64,000 nt of DNA from Entonaema liquescens (lineage: Eukaryota; Ascomycota; Sordariomycetes; Xylariales; Xylariaceae). The number at the start of each line of letters is the position of its first letter. Positions within the stretch are counted from its first letter, which is position 1. This document shows, piece by piece, positions 37,216 to 47,442 of the stretch. The position numbers and the translations under genes were made by a program. The notes under the pieces were generated by a model. The model ran no database searches and was not told the origin of the DNA. It saw only the letters and a list, made by a program, of their open reading frames with translations. The stretch spans positions 496,001-560,000 of the forward strand of contig CADCSX010000008.1 of the NCBI GenBank assembly GCA_902805475.1, read 5' to 3'.

Positions 37216-37760
37216 ATTTAAATTACAAATTTTAAATTAATTTATAAAAATTAAATTAATTTTTTATAAATAATATATTACGTTAAAAATAATAATATAT
37301 TAAATTTAAAAAAGTTTAAAAGATTTTTTAATTATTCGTTTAAAAAAAAAAACTTATTCGAAAATAAATTTAATTTATAAATTAAAATTTACGGCATTTT
37401 ATTATGTTTTTACGTTTTTAACTAATTATAAAAGTTTTTCATTTTTAAAATAAAAAAGCAGTAAGTAAAAGCATAATTTAAAGTTATGACTTAGCAAAAT
37501 GGAAATACATCGTAGTCCCACTTATTTTATATAAGACTTAAAAATATCTTTTTTTTTTTAAGCATAAGCTTAAAATTTAAGCCGTTCACGGCCTTAAAGT
37601 TATTGCTTTAATAAGCAATATAATATAACAATACTTTGCTAGAAGCTACAATAATAACGATAGCAATATCTTTACACTTGCCCTTTTTTGAAAAAGAAGA
37701 TAACGTCCTTGTTGTTAACTTATAATCAATGATCTTCTATAAGTAACTATAACTCGTTAT

Positions 37761-38620
37761 TTAGTCGTTATCTTTTACAGAGAGAAATAATGTTTTCAGC
37801 TTGCGTTTTTTGTTCGGGGTTATCTTCTTAGCTAGACGGGTGTTTTTATATGGAATTACTTTCTTTAGTGATGCTTTCGGGATTGATTCATTATCTGTCT
37901 TAAGTGCAATAGGTGCTAGCTTGGGTGCAATAGGTGTTGGTAGACGATCTATGACTTTTTTCAAAAAAGCATCGGATGTCGCCTTTATTATTGTATCTAT
38001 AAATAGCCTAAAGAGTAACGCCTTTTGCTTTTATGCTGCTGTCAATAGCTTATTATAATTTGAGACATACGTATCTTTCTCTGTTGCGATAGATGCTTTA
38101 GCCGAGAACAGCGGAGCTGCGAATAATGGTTTAGGAATTGTCTGATTTGCCGTGAGCGCTGTGTCGTAAGGTGTTCCTGCATTAAATTTTGGCGCAGGCG
38201 ACGATATAATTATCAGCTGTTGACGATGGTTTAAGAGGGGCGGTTGTGTTCGGGTTATCAGGAATCATTGATTTGAAAGGGGAAAGGTACCTATCATGGT
38301 ATTAGTTAGTGTTACCAGTGCCGTTACCGCTGCCGTTGTGTTTCGTCAACAACTTTTAGGGAAAGCTTTTGTGCTGCCTTTGATTGTAATTTAGGCTTCC
38401 TCGCTCTAACCTTGTTCTTGTTTGTCTGTAATGCTGGTTGGGTGGTTTGTGCGGATGACTGTCATATAGAGCTGTACTAACTTTCTGTCTCACGAGTACC
38501 CCCACTTCGTTCTTTTATATTCCCGTGGGTATTGTGCCAGTCTCTTCTTCGCCTGCCTGGTTAGCGGTCCAGACATTATTATCTGATTTCCCCTTGGTCT
38601 TGGCAGCGTGCTATTGCTAC
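37761..38620 (-). pseudogene. Decayed ORF of unknown (possibly retroelement ORF1) origin
   Basis: Read on the minus strand, protein-like sequence continues across several frames, interrupted by in-frame stops and at least two frame changes. In order, the pieces include MSGPLTRQAKKRLAQYPREY, a Lys/Gln-rich piece (ARKPKLQSKAAQKLSLKVVD), SPAPKFNAGTPYDTALTANQ, ASIATEKDTYVSNYNKLLTA, then a stop. After it comes QKALLFRLFIDTIIKATSDA and a basic Pro/Lys-rich end (DRLPTPIAPKLAP...NKKRKLKTLF) closing at 37761. This low-complexity, basic, Ala/Pro-rich layout resembles the first ORF of fungal non-LTR elements, but I cannot assign it. It lies at the island edge and carries TAA/TAG stops compatible with partial RIP. 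It does not look like a MAT protein. Confidence 0.4.
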
Positions 38621-40623
38621 CTCAACATTGACCTCAAACCAACTTGAGTGTTCTGGATCCCTGGCCTAACCATAGGAGCCAGTAGTTAATATATACTGAA
38701 TGTAGGCATTCCCGTTTCCAGGGCTTCATCCAGGATCCCAGGAACGATCTCCCCATAGGGAATTCGTCTTGATCGGGCTTAATATTGGTATGCCACTCGA
38801 TTTGGAGTTCAATGGTGACTAGGCACGCCGGGGGCCACTCAGATAAACCATCTCTCGGGCAAGGCCAGTGTTGCTTGTTAGCCTAGCGGCAGAAAGCGAT
38901 TGTATGATACATAACACCGAAACCAACTGAGTAAGGTTAGAGACAGATAACAAAGACGTATCAAGAAAGTTCAAGATAATACTTACCCAGTCTCCGGGAC
39001 GCTTTCCTTTGTGCCGGCTCGGGTATGCGAGCTTCCTGGTTGTGCGGCCTTGGAACTAACTTAAGTTAGAAGCGAGATAGCAAAGAGGCGGAAAAGCTAC
39101 TTACTCATACAATGTGTCCCGGCTGGGAAGTATTACTCAAGTATGTTGTTGACGATAACTCTACTCTGGTTTATAACTTCGAGTAGTAGGGGTTGGTTTC
39201 CAGTTAGAGAAAATGATGACCGACGCCGCGTCTGTTGCATAGCGAATTGCAAGCTCGCTAGCGGGATTAGGTAGAGAAGAATAAAGGTCCATAGATAAGG
39301 ATATAATTTGGTCGACATATTTGTCGGAATAACATGTGCGATGTTTGAGAGAAGTCCAATAATAGTCAATAAAGTGCGTCATTTAGGAGAAATCATCTAA
39401 GCAAAGACGTTTTGCTGTAGTGATGAGCGACATAGAGTTGCTTGGAATGTAGGAAGAGACGTCGCCTAATAAGAAGTATTGTTAGAGAGAAAAAGACCTC
39501 AGATTATTGGTCAGGCCAAATACCTATAAGAATAGGTAAGGGTTAACTTTGTTTCAAGTATTGTTGGAGTTGTGTGATTGCATCTCTAGGTAGGTAGTTA
39601 ACTAGATATTTTGTGTTTGTTGTAAGGTGAAGAAGGAACTAATTCTCCTGTTCGAGACGAAATTCTCTTTTGATGCCTAATAACTTTGGTTGCCCCGTTG
39701 CACTTGCTGTTGCCTGTTGCTAAGGCACCTTCCATATCTATTAGCGCAGTATATGCCTGAAGCATAAGGTAGCAACTGAAAGTTCTTTTTTGGCTTGTCT
39801 AACAACCGGAAGGTGTTGCCTGTAGGGGGGTACCTAAGGGGATGTATATTTCGAAAGAAAGCACCCGAATCTTTCCCTTAATTAAATTTTGGAAATATCG
39901 ACTGATACCCGTTATCTATGTGCTTATGTGCTGGATACCTACCTAGCTTATACCTAGACTCCAAGCCGTCTAGCCAATTTTGAACTTGCTTTAAGTTGTC
40001 TTCTCTCCTATATTATCTATCTATGTAAGGATAATTTACACCAAAGACATACCATACCCAACAATATGATGGTTAAGAGTAATATAGTTGTTTAGTATAC
40101 ATATCCAAGTAGGCTAAAGGGTAGGAATTAATATACAACTACCCAGCTGGACTCTAAACATACTAAACTTAGTTTAACTCCTACTTCTACTATAGTTGCA
40201 AGCCCCTATGCCTTTCGACAACACTATTAAATTTCTATTACACATGGGGGGCACTCATACACTTCATAGCACTTCCAATTAAACCTCTTCCACTCTCCAC
40301 TCCTCCAGTCCATTACCCCTGAACCCCCTATTCCACCACTTAACCCTCCTCCTTAACAGCAACATATACACTTTTCACTATCAACGCACTCTCTTCACAC
40401 GAAAAATCAAAGTCCTTCAAATTAAATTTCAACCGCCAGTGATCAAATTACCTAAGCTAAGCTAATTAGACCGTAGCCCGCCAGCCGGTAGCAATTTTTA
40501 CAAGCCCGTAAATTCTATCGGGCTAATCCGTCTCAGCATATACTGCTTGTTCACTACTACATCCAGCCTGCTTCGAAGGGAAGAAGAAAAACATCACGCG
40601 CCAAATACTGCAGGGGAAGATAA

Positions 40624-40654
40624 GATGGATGGATGGATGGATGGATGGATGGAT
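40624..40654. repeat. (GATG)n microsatellite
   Basis: About seven GATG/GGAT units in tandem in the 3' flank of SLA2. Confidence 0.9.
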
Positions 40655-40737
40655 AACCCAGGCAACAACTAATAACTAACGGGGGTATAGCTTCTCTTCC
40701 CCTGAATCTGCTCTCGCTTCCTGGTCCCACTCTCGCT

Positions 40738-43700
40738 CTACTCCTCTTGGTACGAGATCTTACGCATCTCGCCCAACCTGTGTCGCGCGGCAGCCAGCGC
40801 GTTCTCGAGCTGCAGAATCTCGACCTATAATGACATTTATGATTAGCCGCGGCGCACAAAATCTTCCAAGAAACGTCGCTATTGTCAAAACTTACCTGTT
40901 GCTCCATTTCCCGGACCTTGAACTCGTGGGGGTTGAGCTTGGCGTAATCGACTCCCTCGTCCTCTTGGTTTCGGTCCTTGATCATGTTCTGCACCTGTCG
41001 CACGAGCGCTCTGCACGCAGCGCCTACGGCCTTGCTGGCCTGCTCGAGGCTCTCCTGGCTCTTGCTCATGAAGCCGGCCTTGACACGGCTGGCAGCCACG
41101 AGCTGAGCTGTCGATGCGGCCACATCGTTCGAGGCGACGATGAGCTGCTCGGGGCTGTTGCGGCCTGATAGGACACCATCTGCTGTCTCGATGAGTGTGT
41201 TGGTCGAATTGGCCACAGCCTTTGCAGCTGAGATGAGGCCCTCGGTCCATCGATTGTTCTTCTTGTAGAAGGCTGTCCTCGAGGAACTTCCACGACCCGC
41301 CTGGACAATTTCTTGCTGCGTGAGTGTAGCAGCTTTGATCAACTGGGCGATAGCATTGGTGACCGCTGTCGCAGCGTCGAGAATCGAGTCGTGAACTTTG
41401 AGTTCGTAGGTCGAGTATCCGTCGCGGGGCTTGTTCTTGAGCTTGGCAAGACGGGCGGCCGCTGCAGCAATGGCATCTGCGGCCTTGCTTAGTTCTGAGT
41501 CGACTAGGTCGCTTATATCGCCCTTGTTGTTTGCCAGTCGACCGGATGGCGCAAAGGTCTCCACTAGGGTAGTCAATCTCTGGAGGTTTAGACGAACGTC
41601 GCTGCTACCGTTCACAAGAACGTCGGTCTTTTGTAGAGGATCCATGCCTTCTAATCTAAAGCTTTGAAGGCTGCGGAAATGCTTGACGGTGGATTGCGCG
41701 GCTGCGCGAGCGCCGTTCAGGAGCTGGTCAGACTTCTTCTCATCAGAAGCGAGACGATTCAAACCCTTCGTGTTGCTGCATACATCTGCGATAGCTCCGG
41801 CAAAGACGTTGGTTGCCTTGATTAATTCCGCATGAGTGGCATTAGGACCATCAGCGATAAAATTGCTGAAAGCGGTGGCAAATTCTGAAGCGCTCGCCAC
41901 AGCCTTTTCGACCTGGGATAACACGTAGGTTGGCGAAGCATTCTGGTTACCAGCCTGCATCGTTGAATCCAGTTCATAGAGCGCATCGTCTACTCGAACC
42001 ACACCTGATTGTAGTACTGAGTCGATAATGTCGTTAATTTTATCAAGATTCGCCATTATTAGGGCATCGATCTGGCCATCTAGGGCATTATCTGTGTCGC
42101 CTTGGTTGAGCTTCAGTTCGTTCAACTCGATCAAGGTCTGGTCCATGCCAGCCTTGTAAACCTCAAGTTCTTCCTCCTTCTCACGGAGTAACTGCTCAAG
42201 GTCTGAGCTTCCATCTCGTAGCTTAGCCTGTGCTTCTTCCAAAGCACGCGACTTGGTTCGCAGAGCTTCTTCCAGATCTGCCATCTCCCTGTTGTATTTG
42301 GAGAGCATAGTAGACAATTCGTTGCCTTTGCTTCGCTCGAGGTTGTCGGCCCTGTCGTTCGCCATGCGAAGTTCTCGCTTTAGCTTCTCAACTTCGTCCT
42401 TGTTGCTGCCGCTCAATCTATCCTTCTCGTGGAGTGCTCGGTCTCGTTCCCGAATCATGTCTGCTAATTCTAGGTTCTTCGTCTTGATCTCGCGCTCTAG
42501 CTTCTCGCGCTTCTCAATTGCTTCTTGGGCGGACGCTGCTTTTAGCTGAACCGTCTTGAACTTCTGCAGCAAGTCGAGATGCTCGTGACGTAACTGCGAG
42601 TAGAGCTTCGCTAAGGCCTCGTACTTGGTTCGCCATGTATTGACCTGTTCTTGCAGGGCGCGAATTTGGTCATCCTTGCTGTTTATTTGCTGACCAAAGT
42701 TGTTCTGGATTTGGGCTAATTCGCCCTCGAGTGCCTTTACCCGTTGATCATATTGTTGCAGCATTAGTTGATCGCGCTCATACTGCGCCCTCGCATTCAA
42801 GTTCTCTTGCTCGAGCTCGGCTAGTCGTCCTTGCGTCTGCCATTGGGCTTGTTGAGCTATTAGCGCTTCTTGTTCCCTACGCTGTTGCTCTGCTAAAAGC
42901 CTTTGCTGCTCCTCAAAGTCCCGCTGAGCCTGCATCTGTGCTTCTTGTTGAGCACGAAGGGCTGCTGCTTGACGCTCTTGTAATACCCTTTGCTGTTCCT
43001 CGTACTCCTTGTTCTGCCGATCAATCTCACCCTGCCAGAACTCGGCAATCTCATCGGGTTCCTCGGACTTCGGCTGGCGAACAGGGGTTGGTTGGCGCTC
43101 AATCTCCTGCTTCGGTCGGGCTGGTAATGCAGGGGAATTTTCGTCTTCTGCCAACAGATTGGGTGGGTCTTGCGGTAGCTTCGGGATTGTAATTAAACTG
43201 GTCAAGTAACGCAGGTTGGAGCATTCGTAATAGAACTTGACTAATCGGTAGTGCTGCGCATCATAACGCTGCCTCAAAGGTTCTAACGCGTCGTTATCGC
43301 CCGTTGCTGCGCAACGTTAGTTAAGAACACAACTAAAGCACTGTAGCAACCATACTTGAATGCATAGCTCTTAGCATGCTTGTGATGAATTTGTAAATTC
43401 CATAACTTTCTTGCACCAGAGGAACAATGGCCGAAATTCTACACTCATTGTTCCCAACATTTCGGAAATGCGAAAAGATCAGCTTCTGGAACTGCTCAAT
43501 CTTGTCCTGCAGCGACATGAGGTCGGTAATAGTCTCGTACCCCTCGTTGGGATCATTAATCGCCTTCAAGCTGACATATTCCTCATACTCGAACGTGCCG
43601 TTGAACTCGGGGTGCTGTTGGTGGAACGATAGTTTCGCTAGGAGGAAGTAGACATATTCCCGAATTAAGGGCCCATACCCTCGGACACCCTCACCGGCCA

Positions 43701-44146
43701 GACCTCTGTTGAGACTATCAATCCAAGGTCGATTTGCCATAGCCTCCCTCAACGTCTGAGGGTGTCCTTCTTGCAAGACTCTGTGGATCGTGATGAGAGC
43801 TTTGAAAGTCTGTACCTCATCGGCGAGGATAGGCTGCACTTTCATACCAGCCCAGAAGGACTGGGAGGACTTGTGGTCCCAGGTATAGACGATTGCGCTT
43901 CGTACATGTTTTCGTTTCGGCGCCGTCTCTTCGGGACTGGTAGCTTTTCTGATGTTGATGGCAAGCTCGGCTTCGGATCTATATTCTAGGTGGTTAGCAG
44001 CTACGGCACAACCGACAGTGAAGTCCATATTGGCAATGGCGATAGGTGCGAACGGTTGATCTACATGCGCTTCGCGGAAAGGGGATTTCGAATCGAAAAG
44101 GAGAAGCCACGCACTTTGAATGATCCAGACTACGAATTGTAGCCAT
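40738..44146 (-). CDS. SLA2: Endocytic actin-coupling adaptor SLA2/END4
   Basis: The coding sequence is complement(join(40738..40824, 40896..43306, 43356..43978, 44115..44146)), 1050 aa. The 32-nt first exon joins MATIRSLDHSK to SEAELAINIRKATSPEETAP. The ANTH domain (residues ~10-270, phosphoinositide binding) includes IVYTWDHKSSQSFWAGMKVQ. A Pro/Gln-rich linker, a long Glu/Gln coiled coil (~310-560, clathrin light-chain and dimerisation region) and a C-terminal I/LWEQ (THATCH) actin-binding domain follow. It ends with exon 4, VEILQLENALAAARHRLGEM. The protein couples the endocytic coat to actin. It is the conserved right flank of MAT1 in Pezizomycotina and is divergent from CIA30. An open frame running past the exon 3 donor to 40557 is read-through of introns and is not coding. 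Confidence 0.96.
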
Positions 44147-44964
44147 GATGGACGAATTGCTATTTGCTATTTGCTGTCTGTTACTTGCAAACGGTTTGTT
44201 CTTACGGGGTTAAACAGGTGAGTTAGGAGTTGGGATGAAGCTTCTCAGAGCGCATCCCACCCACCCGATCTTCAGGAGGTATAATATAAAAGAACGAAGG
44301 CCAGAACGAGGGTCGCGGATACGGTGAATTAAGAGGGTTCCTAGTATGTTTAATTTATCAAGTATCAAGTTTTCGAAAATCTCGATGCCTGACTCGTACA
44401 ACGTCAGCGTCCTCGCAATCACAACTTCCCACACGCAAGCAAACTTGGTGGAGTTAAAGCCAAAAGATTCAATCCAAGGCTGACGCAGCTTAGGCTCTTG
44501 GAAGCTGTAGAAGCCGTGGAAGCTGTCTTACAATTCGATAAGCCATAAAAAAAAGGGACATGGGTCTTAAACTTCTCCACTCCCTATCATTAACAACTCC
44601 GACATTTATCCGATCATGTACTTGTGGGGTTTTAGTTTTGATCGCCACATAACGCGCGGCGAGAGCGGCTGGGCATTTTGACAGGCAGCATCGATACAAG
44701 AAACTTAGGATATAGCTTAGTTGCATATTACTAAATAATGCATTTAGGAAGCTATTTAGTTTTAGTGACGAAAGCTTCAACTTCTTACTAATAAAGTAAC
44801 CCGCCGCAGCTCCCACCTCGAATGGCTTCGTTCTAGACCTACGACTAGAACTTTATGTGAATTCCTGCTGCTGATGTCAAAGCTGATGTCCGAGCCTTTT
44901 GGCTCATCGTACTTTCCTAATTGACTCTAAAATTACTTTTGCGCACGTCGCACGTCATACCAAA
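44147..44964. promoter_or_regulatory. Divergent promoter region SLA2/CIA30
   Basis: About 820 bp between divergent start codons. Contains A/T-rich and ATTTGCT repeats near 44158-44175. An open frame at 44490-44816 (minus) has no recognisable domain. If CIA30 starts at the upstream ATG, the interval ends at 44898. Confidence 0.5.
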
Positions 44965-45799
44965 ATGCGCGCCACTACGATTTGTCTGAGCAGGGGATTC
45001 GTGGGCCGGAGTATCGACGAATTCAAGCGACTCTCGAATATAGGTAATCCATACCACCAGCCCTATCCATATATAACATTCATACTGATATATCGAAGCG
45101 TTCAAGCTTGAAGGCATAAAAGGACCCTCGGGCCCGCTCCCTCTCCATGACTTCCACAAGCCCGAGTCCCTCGAAGAGTGCAAGGTGATGTCCGACGTCG
45201 ACATCGGCGGTTTCTCTAAGGCCGCGCTAGATTGGATACCCCCTTCTCCCGAGGACAATGCGCACGGTTATGCGCGCTTCCACGGCAGCATATCGACTGC
45301 CCTTCCTCCCCATAGACCCGAGGTCCAACGTTCCGGGTACGCCGGGTGGAGGACGCTCGACAGGCCTCCTACCATATTCGGCCGAGCTTTATGGAACATC
45401 GATATGTACACATATTTGGGCATGCGCATAAGGTCTGACGGGCGGAGCTACTTCGTCAACGTGCAGACGGACTCGCTTGTCCCTACAGACTTGCACCAGC
45501 ATCGGCTATTCGCCAAGCGGCCCGGGGAGTGGGAGACAGTTATGATCAAGTGGAACGATTTCGTGCGGACGAACCACGGGTTTGTTGTTGAGCCGCAGAC
45601 AGAGATGCTGCGGCAGAAAGTCAAGTCCATAGGAGTAGGCTTGACAGATCGAGTGCAAGGACCGTTCGAGTTGTGCATCGAGAGGATATGGGCTACCAAC
45701 AATATTAACGAGGGAGACGAGCACGTAGAGCCTTCTAATGGCAGAGAGGGGCAGCTGAAGGACAAGCAGGGCCGGAATATTAGCTGGGCCGATAAATGA
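44965..45799 (+). CDS. CIA30: Complex I intermediate-associated protein 30 (CIA30/NDUFAF1)
   Basis: The coding sequence is join(44965..45043, 45099..45799), 259 aa; the 55-bp intron joins RLSNI|AFKLEGIKGPSGPLPL. The CIA30 domain includes CKVMSDVDIGGFSKAALDW, YAGWRTLDRPPTIFGRALWN, YLGMRIRSDGRSYFVNVQTD and EWETVMIKWNDFVRTNHG. It is an assembly chaperone for the membrane arm of respiratory complex I in mitochondria. The chosen start (MRATTICLSRGFVGRS) gives a short Arg-containing leader. An upstream in-frame ATG at 44899 would add 22 residues and cannot be excluded. CIA30 adjoining SLA2 is part of the conserved MAT flank. Confidence 0.92.
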
Positions 45800-46931
45800 T
45801 CTTGGAGCACATACTATTGTGTTGAGAATCTACGGCCTCAGATTGGTTGTGCGCTGCAAACGATACTAAATCCTTCTGCGGCAGTAGACAAGGCAGTATA
45901 TTACTGCCAGGTATAGGTTGAACTAACAAATGGGGACATCCACGACTATGGAAATATCAAATATAAATGCATGCACTGTGGCTGGCGCCAAAAAGGGGCT
46001 TGGAGAGAGGGAAGTTAGTCTAGCCGCACGCATATGTAAAAATCTAAGAAGAAACCTCCCATCGTATTGTGATTGTTTTGCTTCCATAATCACAGGATAG
46101 GGGGGTTTGCAAGTCGTCTCTAGCATATATAATCCTCTTAATTAGTGTCCACAATAGATCACAATACAGCAAGGAGCTGAAAGATTTCTCGCCAGATCGT
46201 CAATTAAGGCCATCAGAGTCCCTACCTTGGACAGGAGAGTCGCAAAACAGTGTCACTAGGATAATGAGATAACCTTGATATAGTCAATATAAAAGAGTCA
46301 ATACTAAAATCTTGCTTGTTTAGTAGTAAGGAGTGCCCATCCTATTGAAGTCTTCCTTTATTCTGTTCCCGGACAATCCTATAGTAACCTTACTGACTCA
46401 AGTAAACGATAGTAAACACATCCAAACGAAGCTAGATAAACTAATACAATTTTAAAAAGTTGTTGATTCTGTATATACAAATATATAAAATAGTTCGCCC
46501 TCCTGTGTGTATAACTTTACTGAACGACCTTTGTCCATTTTACTGACTCTGTATAAAAACACTATTCAAGTATTTTACATCCACCATATCCCACGACAAT
46601 CCTTTATGAAAAAAACTATCCCACAAGATACTTATTTGGGGGGTATCCCAGTAAGACAGACAATAGCGGCTGGACCAAGTGACCATGATCCCAACGCCTC
46701 TATATTCACTTATTCCGCGATTCGTTTCCATCGTGACTGTAGACTTTAGAAAGCTACATGACGATAGCCTCACTTCGCAACTTGGCTATGTCCCCATCTC
46801 CGCCGAGAAGTTGAAAAGTATATAACGCCCCTTCCCCTTCCCCCTAAACCCGCTACCTACAGCATCATCACAGCAACAACCTTTAGTAACCCAATCCCAC
46901 ATCCCACCATCCCACACAACCTAACCTAGAT
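45800..46931. other. Intergenic region
   Basis: About 1.1 kb with no recognised gene. The end (46815-46930) has TATATAA followed by C/T-rich and CAACAACC-type leader sequence, suggesting a promoter for the small ORF at 46932. Confidence 0.5.
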
Positions 46932-47156
46932 ATGTGCGAGACAGTCTGGACAGTGACTTGGTGCGACGCCGGCAACCACATCGTCGGCAACAGCTCGCGG
47001 CGGAATATACCATGCAACGAGGTCAGACAAAAGGGCAGCCGGCCGGGTTACTGCAAGAAGGGTATCCAAACGAAAGAGAAGGACACTACTACACGTCACA
47101 TCCCGTTATGTGCTCTTTGCTTGCCCACGAGTAAAGTCATCCAACCCCGCCGGTAA
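46932..47156 (+). CDS. Hypothetical small six-cysteine protein, 74 aa
   Basis: This ATG-initiated frame of 74 codons lies behind a TATATAA box (about 46820) and a C/T-rich leader, an arrangement seen at real fungal promoters. It has six cysteines: MCETVWTVTWC at the N-terminus, single cysteines in IPC and GYC, and CALC near the end. This could be a metal-binding C-x2-C arrangement. No signal peptide is apparent, so it is probably not a secreted effector. I do not recognise the family. It could have an additional 3' exon. Confidence 0.42.
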   Translation: MCETVWTVTWCDAGNHIVGNSSRRNIPCNEVRQKGSRPGYCKKGIQTKEKDTTTRHIPLCALCLPTSKVIQPRR

Positions 47157-47442
47157 GGCTATAGGTTATCGATACTCCTCGCAGTAAGCAGGTATCTCGA
47201 GCTTTGGAGGAAATCAATTAAATGTTTCCATAGTAATTCCTAAGAGGTACTGTCTCCTTTAGTTGGACAGTTTGACGCGGATAAAACTATATTTATCTAT
47301 CTCAGTCGCACTTTCTAGCAATAAACTTCTTCGAGAAGGTCAATTTTCAGAACCACTATTGTGTAAAAATCCCTTAGTTGGACCAAAGTGATGTGAGCTA
47401 TCAGTATTTAATCATCATACCGTAACTAGTCCAAATCATCTT
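47157..47442. other. Short intergenic region before APC5
   Basis: About 290 bp of A+T-rich 3' flank; nothing recognised. Confidence 0.5.

Larger units (their letters stand above)
25230..37440. repeat. 12-kb hyper-A+T island, probably RIP-degraded transposons
   Basis: Base composition drops sharply at about 25230 and recovers at about 37440. Inside, sequence is almost entirely A and T. Remaining C and G are often in CG dinucleotides, while CA and TG are scarce outside a few sub-blocks, the outcome expected of RIP (CpA to TpA). Open frames within are low-complexity Ile/Asn/Lys/Phe strings and are not genes. Internal structure includes repeat copies at both ends (25441-25580, 37000-37078, 37072-37215), a better preserved LTR-like block (28868-29209), a strand-skewed segment (29210-30010) and a gag-like relic (34421-34711 minus). 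It lies where MAT1 is expected, between APN2 and SLA2. It probably represents nested retroelements silenced by RIP. Confidence 0.85.
37441..40737. other. Right half of the APN2-SLA2 interval
   Basis: About 3.3 kb of near-normal composition between the A+T island and SLA2. It holds the decayed ORF at 37761-38620 and a (GATG)n tract at 40624-40654. The remaining sequence shows no gene I can recognise. No alpha-box, HMG-box or other MAT1 gene was seen on either strand. The frames at 39133-39382 (minus) have no recognisable domain. Confidence 0.55.

Noticed and set aside
25230..37440. Centromere
   Set aside because: RIP-mutated A+T islands form centromeres in some fungi, but 12 kb is small and repeats at the ends suggest nested transposons. 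Only CENP-A mapping could support it.
38560..39050. Minus-strand pieces beginning xPRPxNQ (about 39050 and 38600) that recall the start of a MAT HMG box
   Set aside because: After the first few residues neither continues with HMG-box hydrophobic and aromatic positions, and both end in stops. The resemblance is too short to call a MAT relic.
39133..39382. Overlapping minus frames as a possible MAT gene exon
   Set aside because: No alpha-box or HMG-box residues and no consistent splice continuation into conserved sequence.
40557..40895. Apparent extension of SLA2 past residue QQ
   Set aside because: The open frame runs through a clear GTAAGT donor. Splicing to 40824 restores the conserved C-terminus, and the extension is low-complexity.
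44490..44816. 108-codon minus-strand frame between SLA2 and CIA30
   Set aside because: Lies in the divergent promoter interval, no recognisable motif, composition like non-coding sequence.
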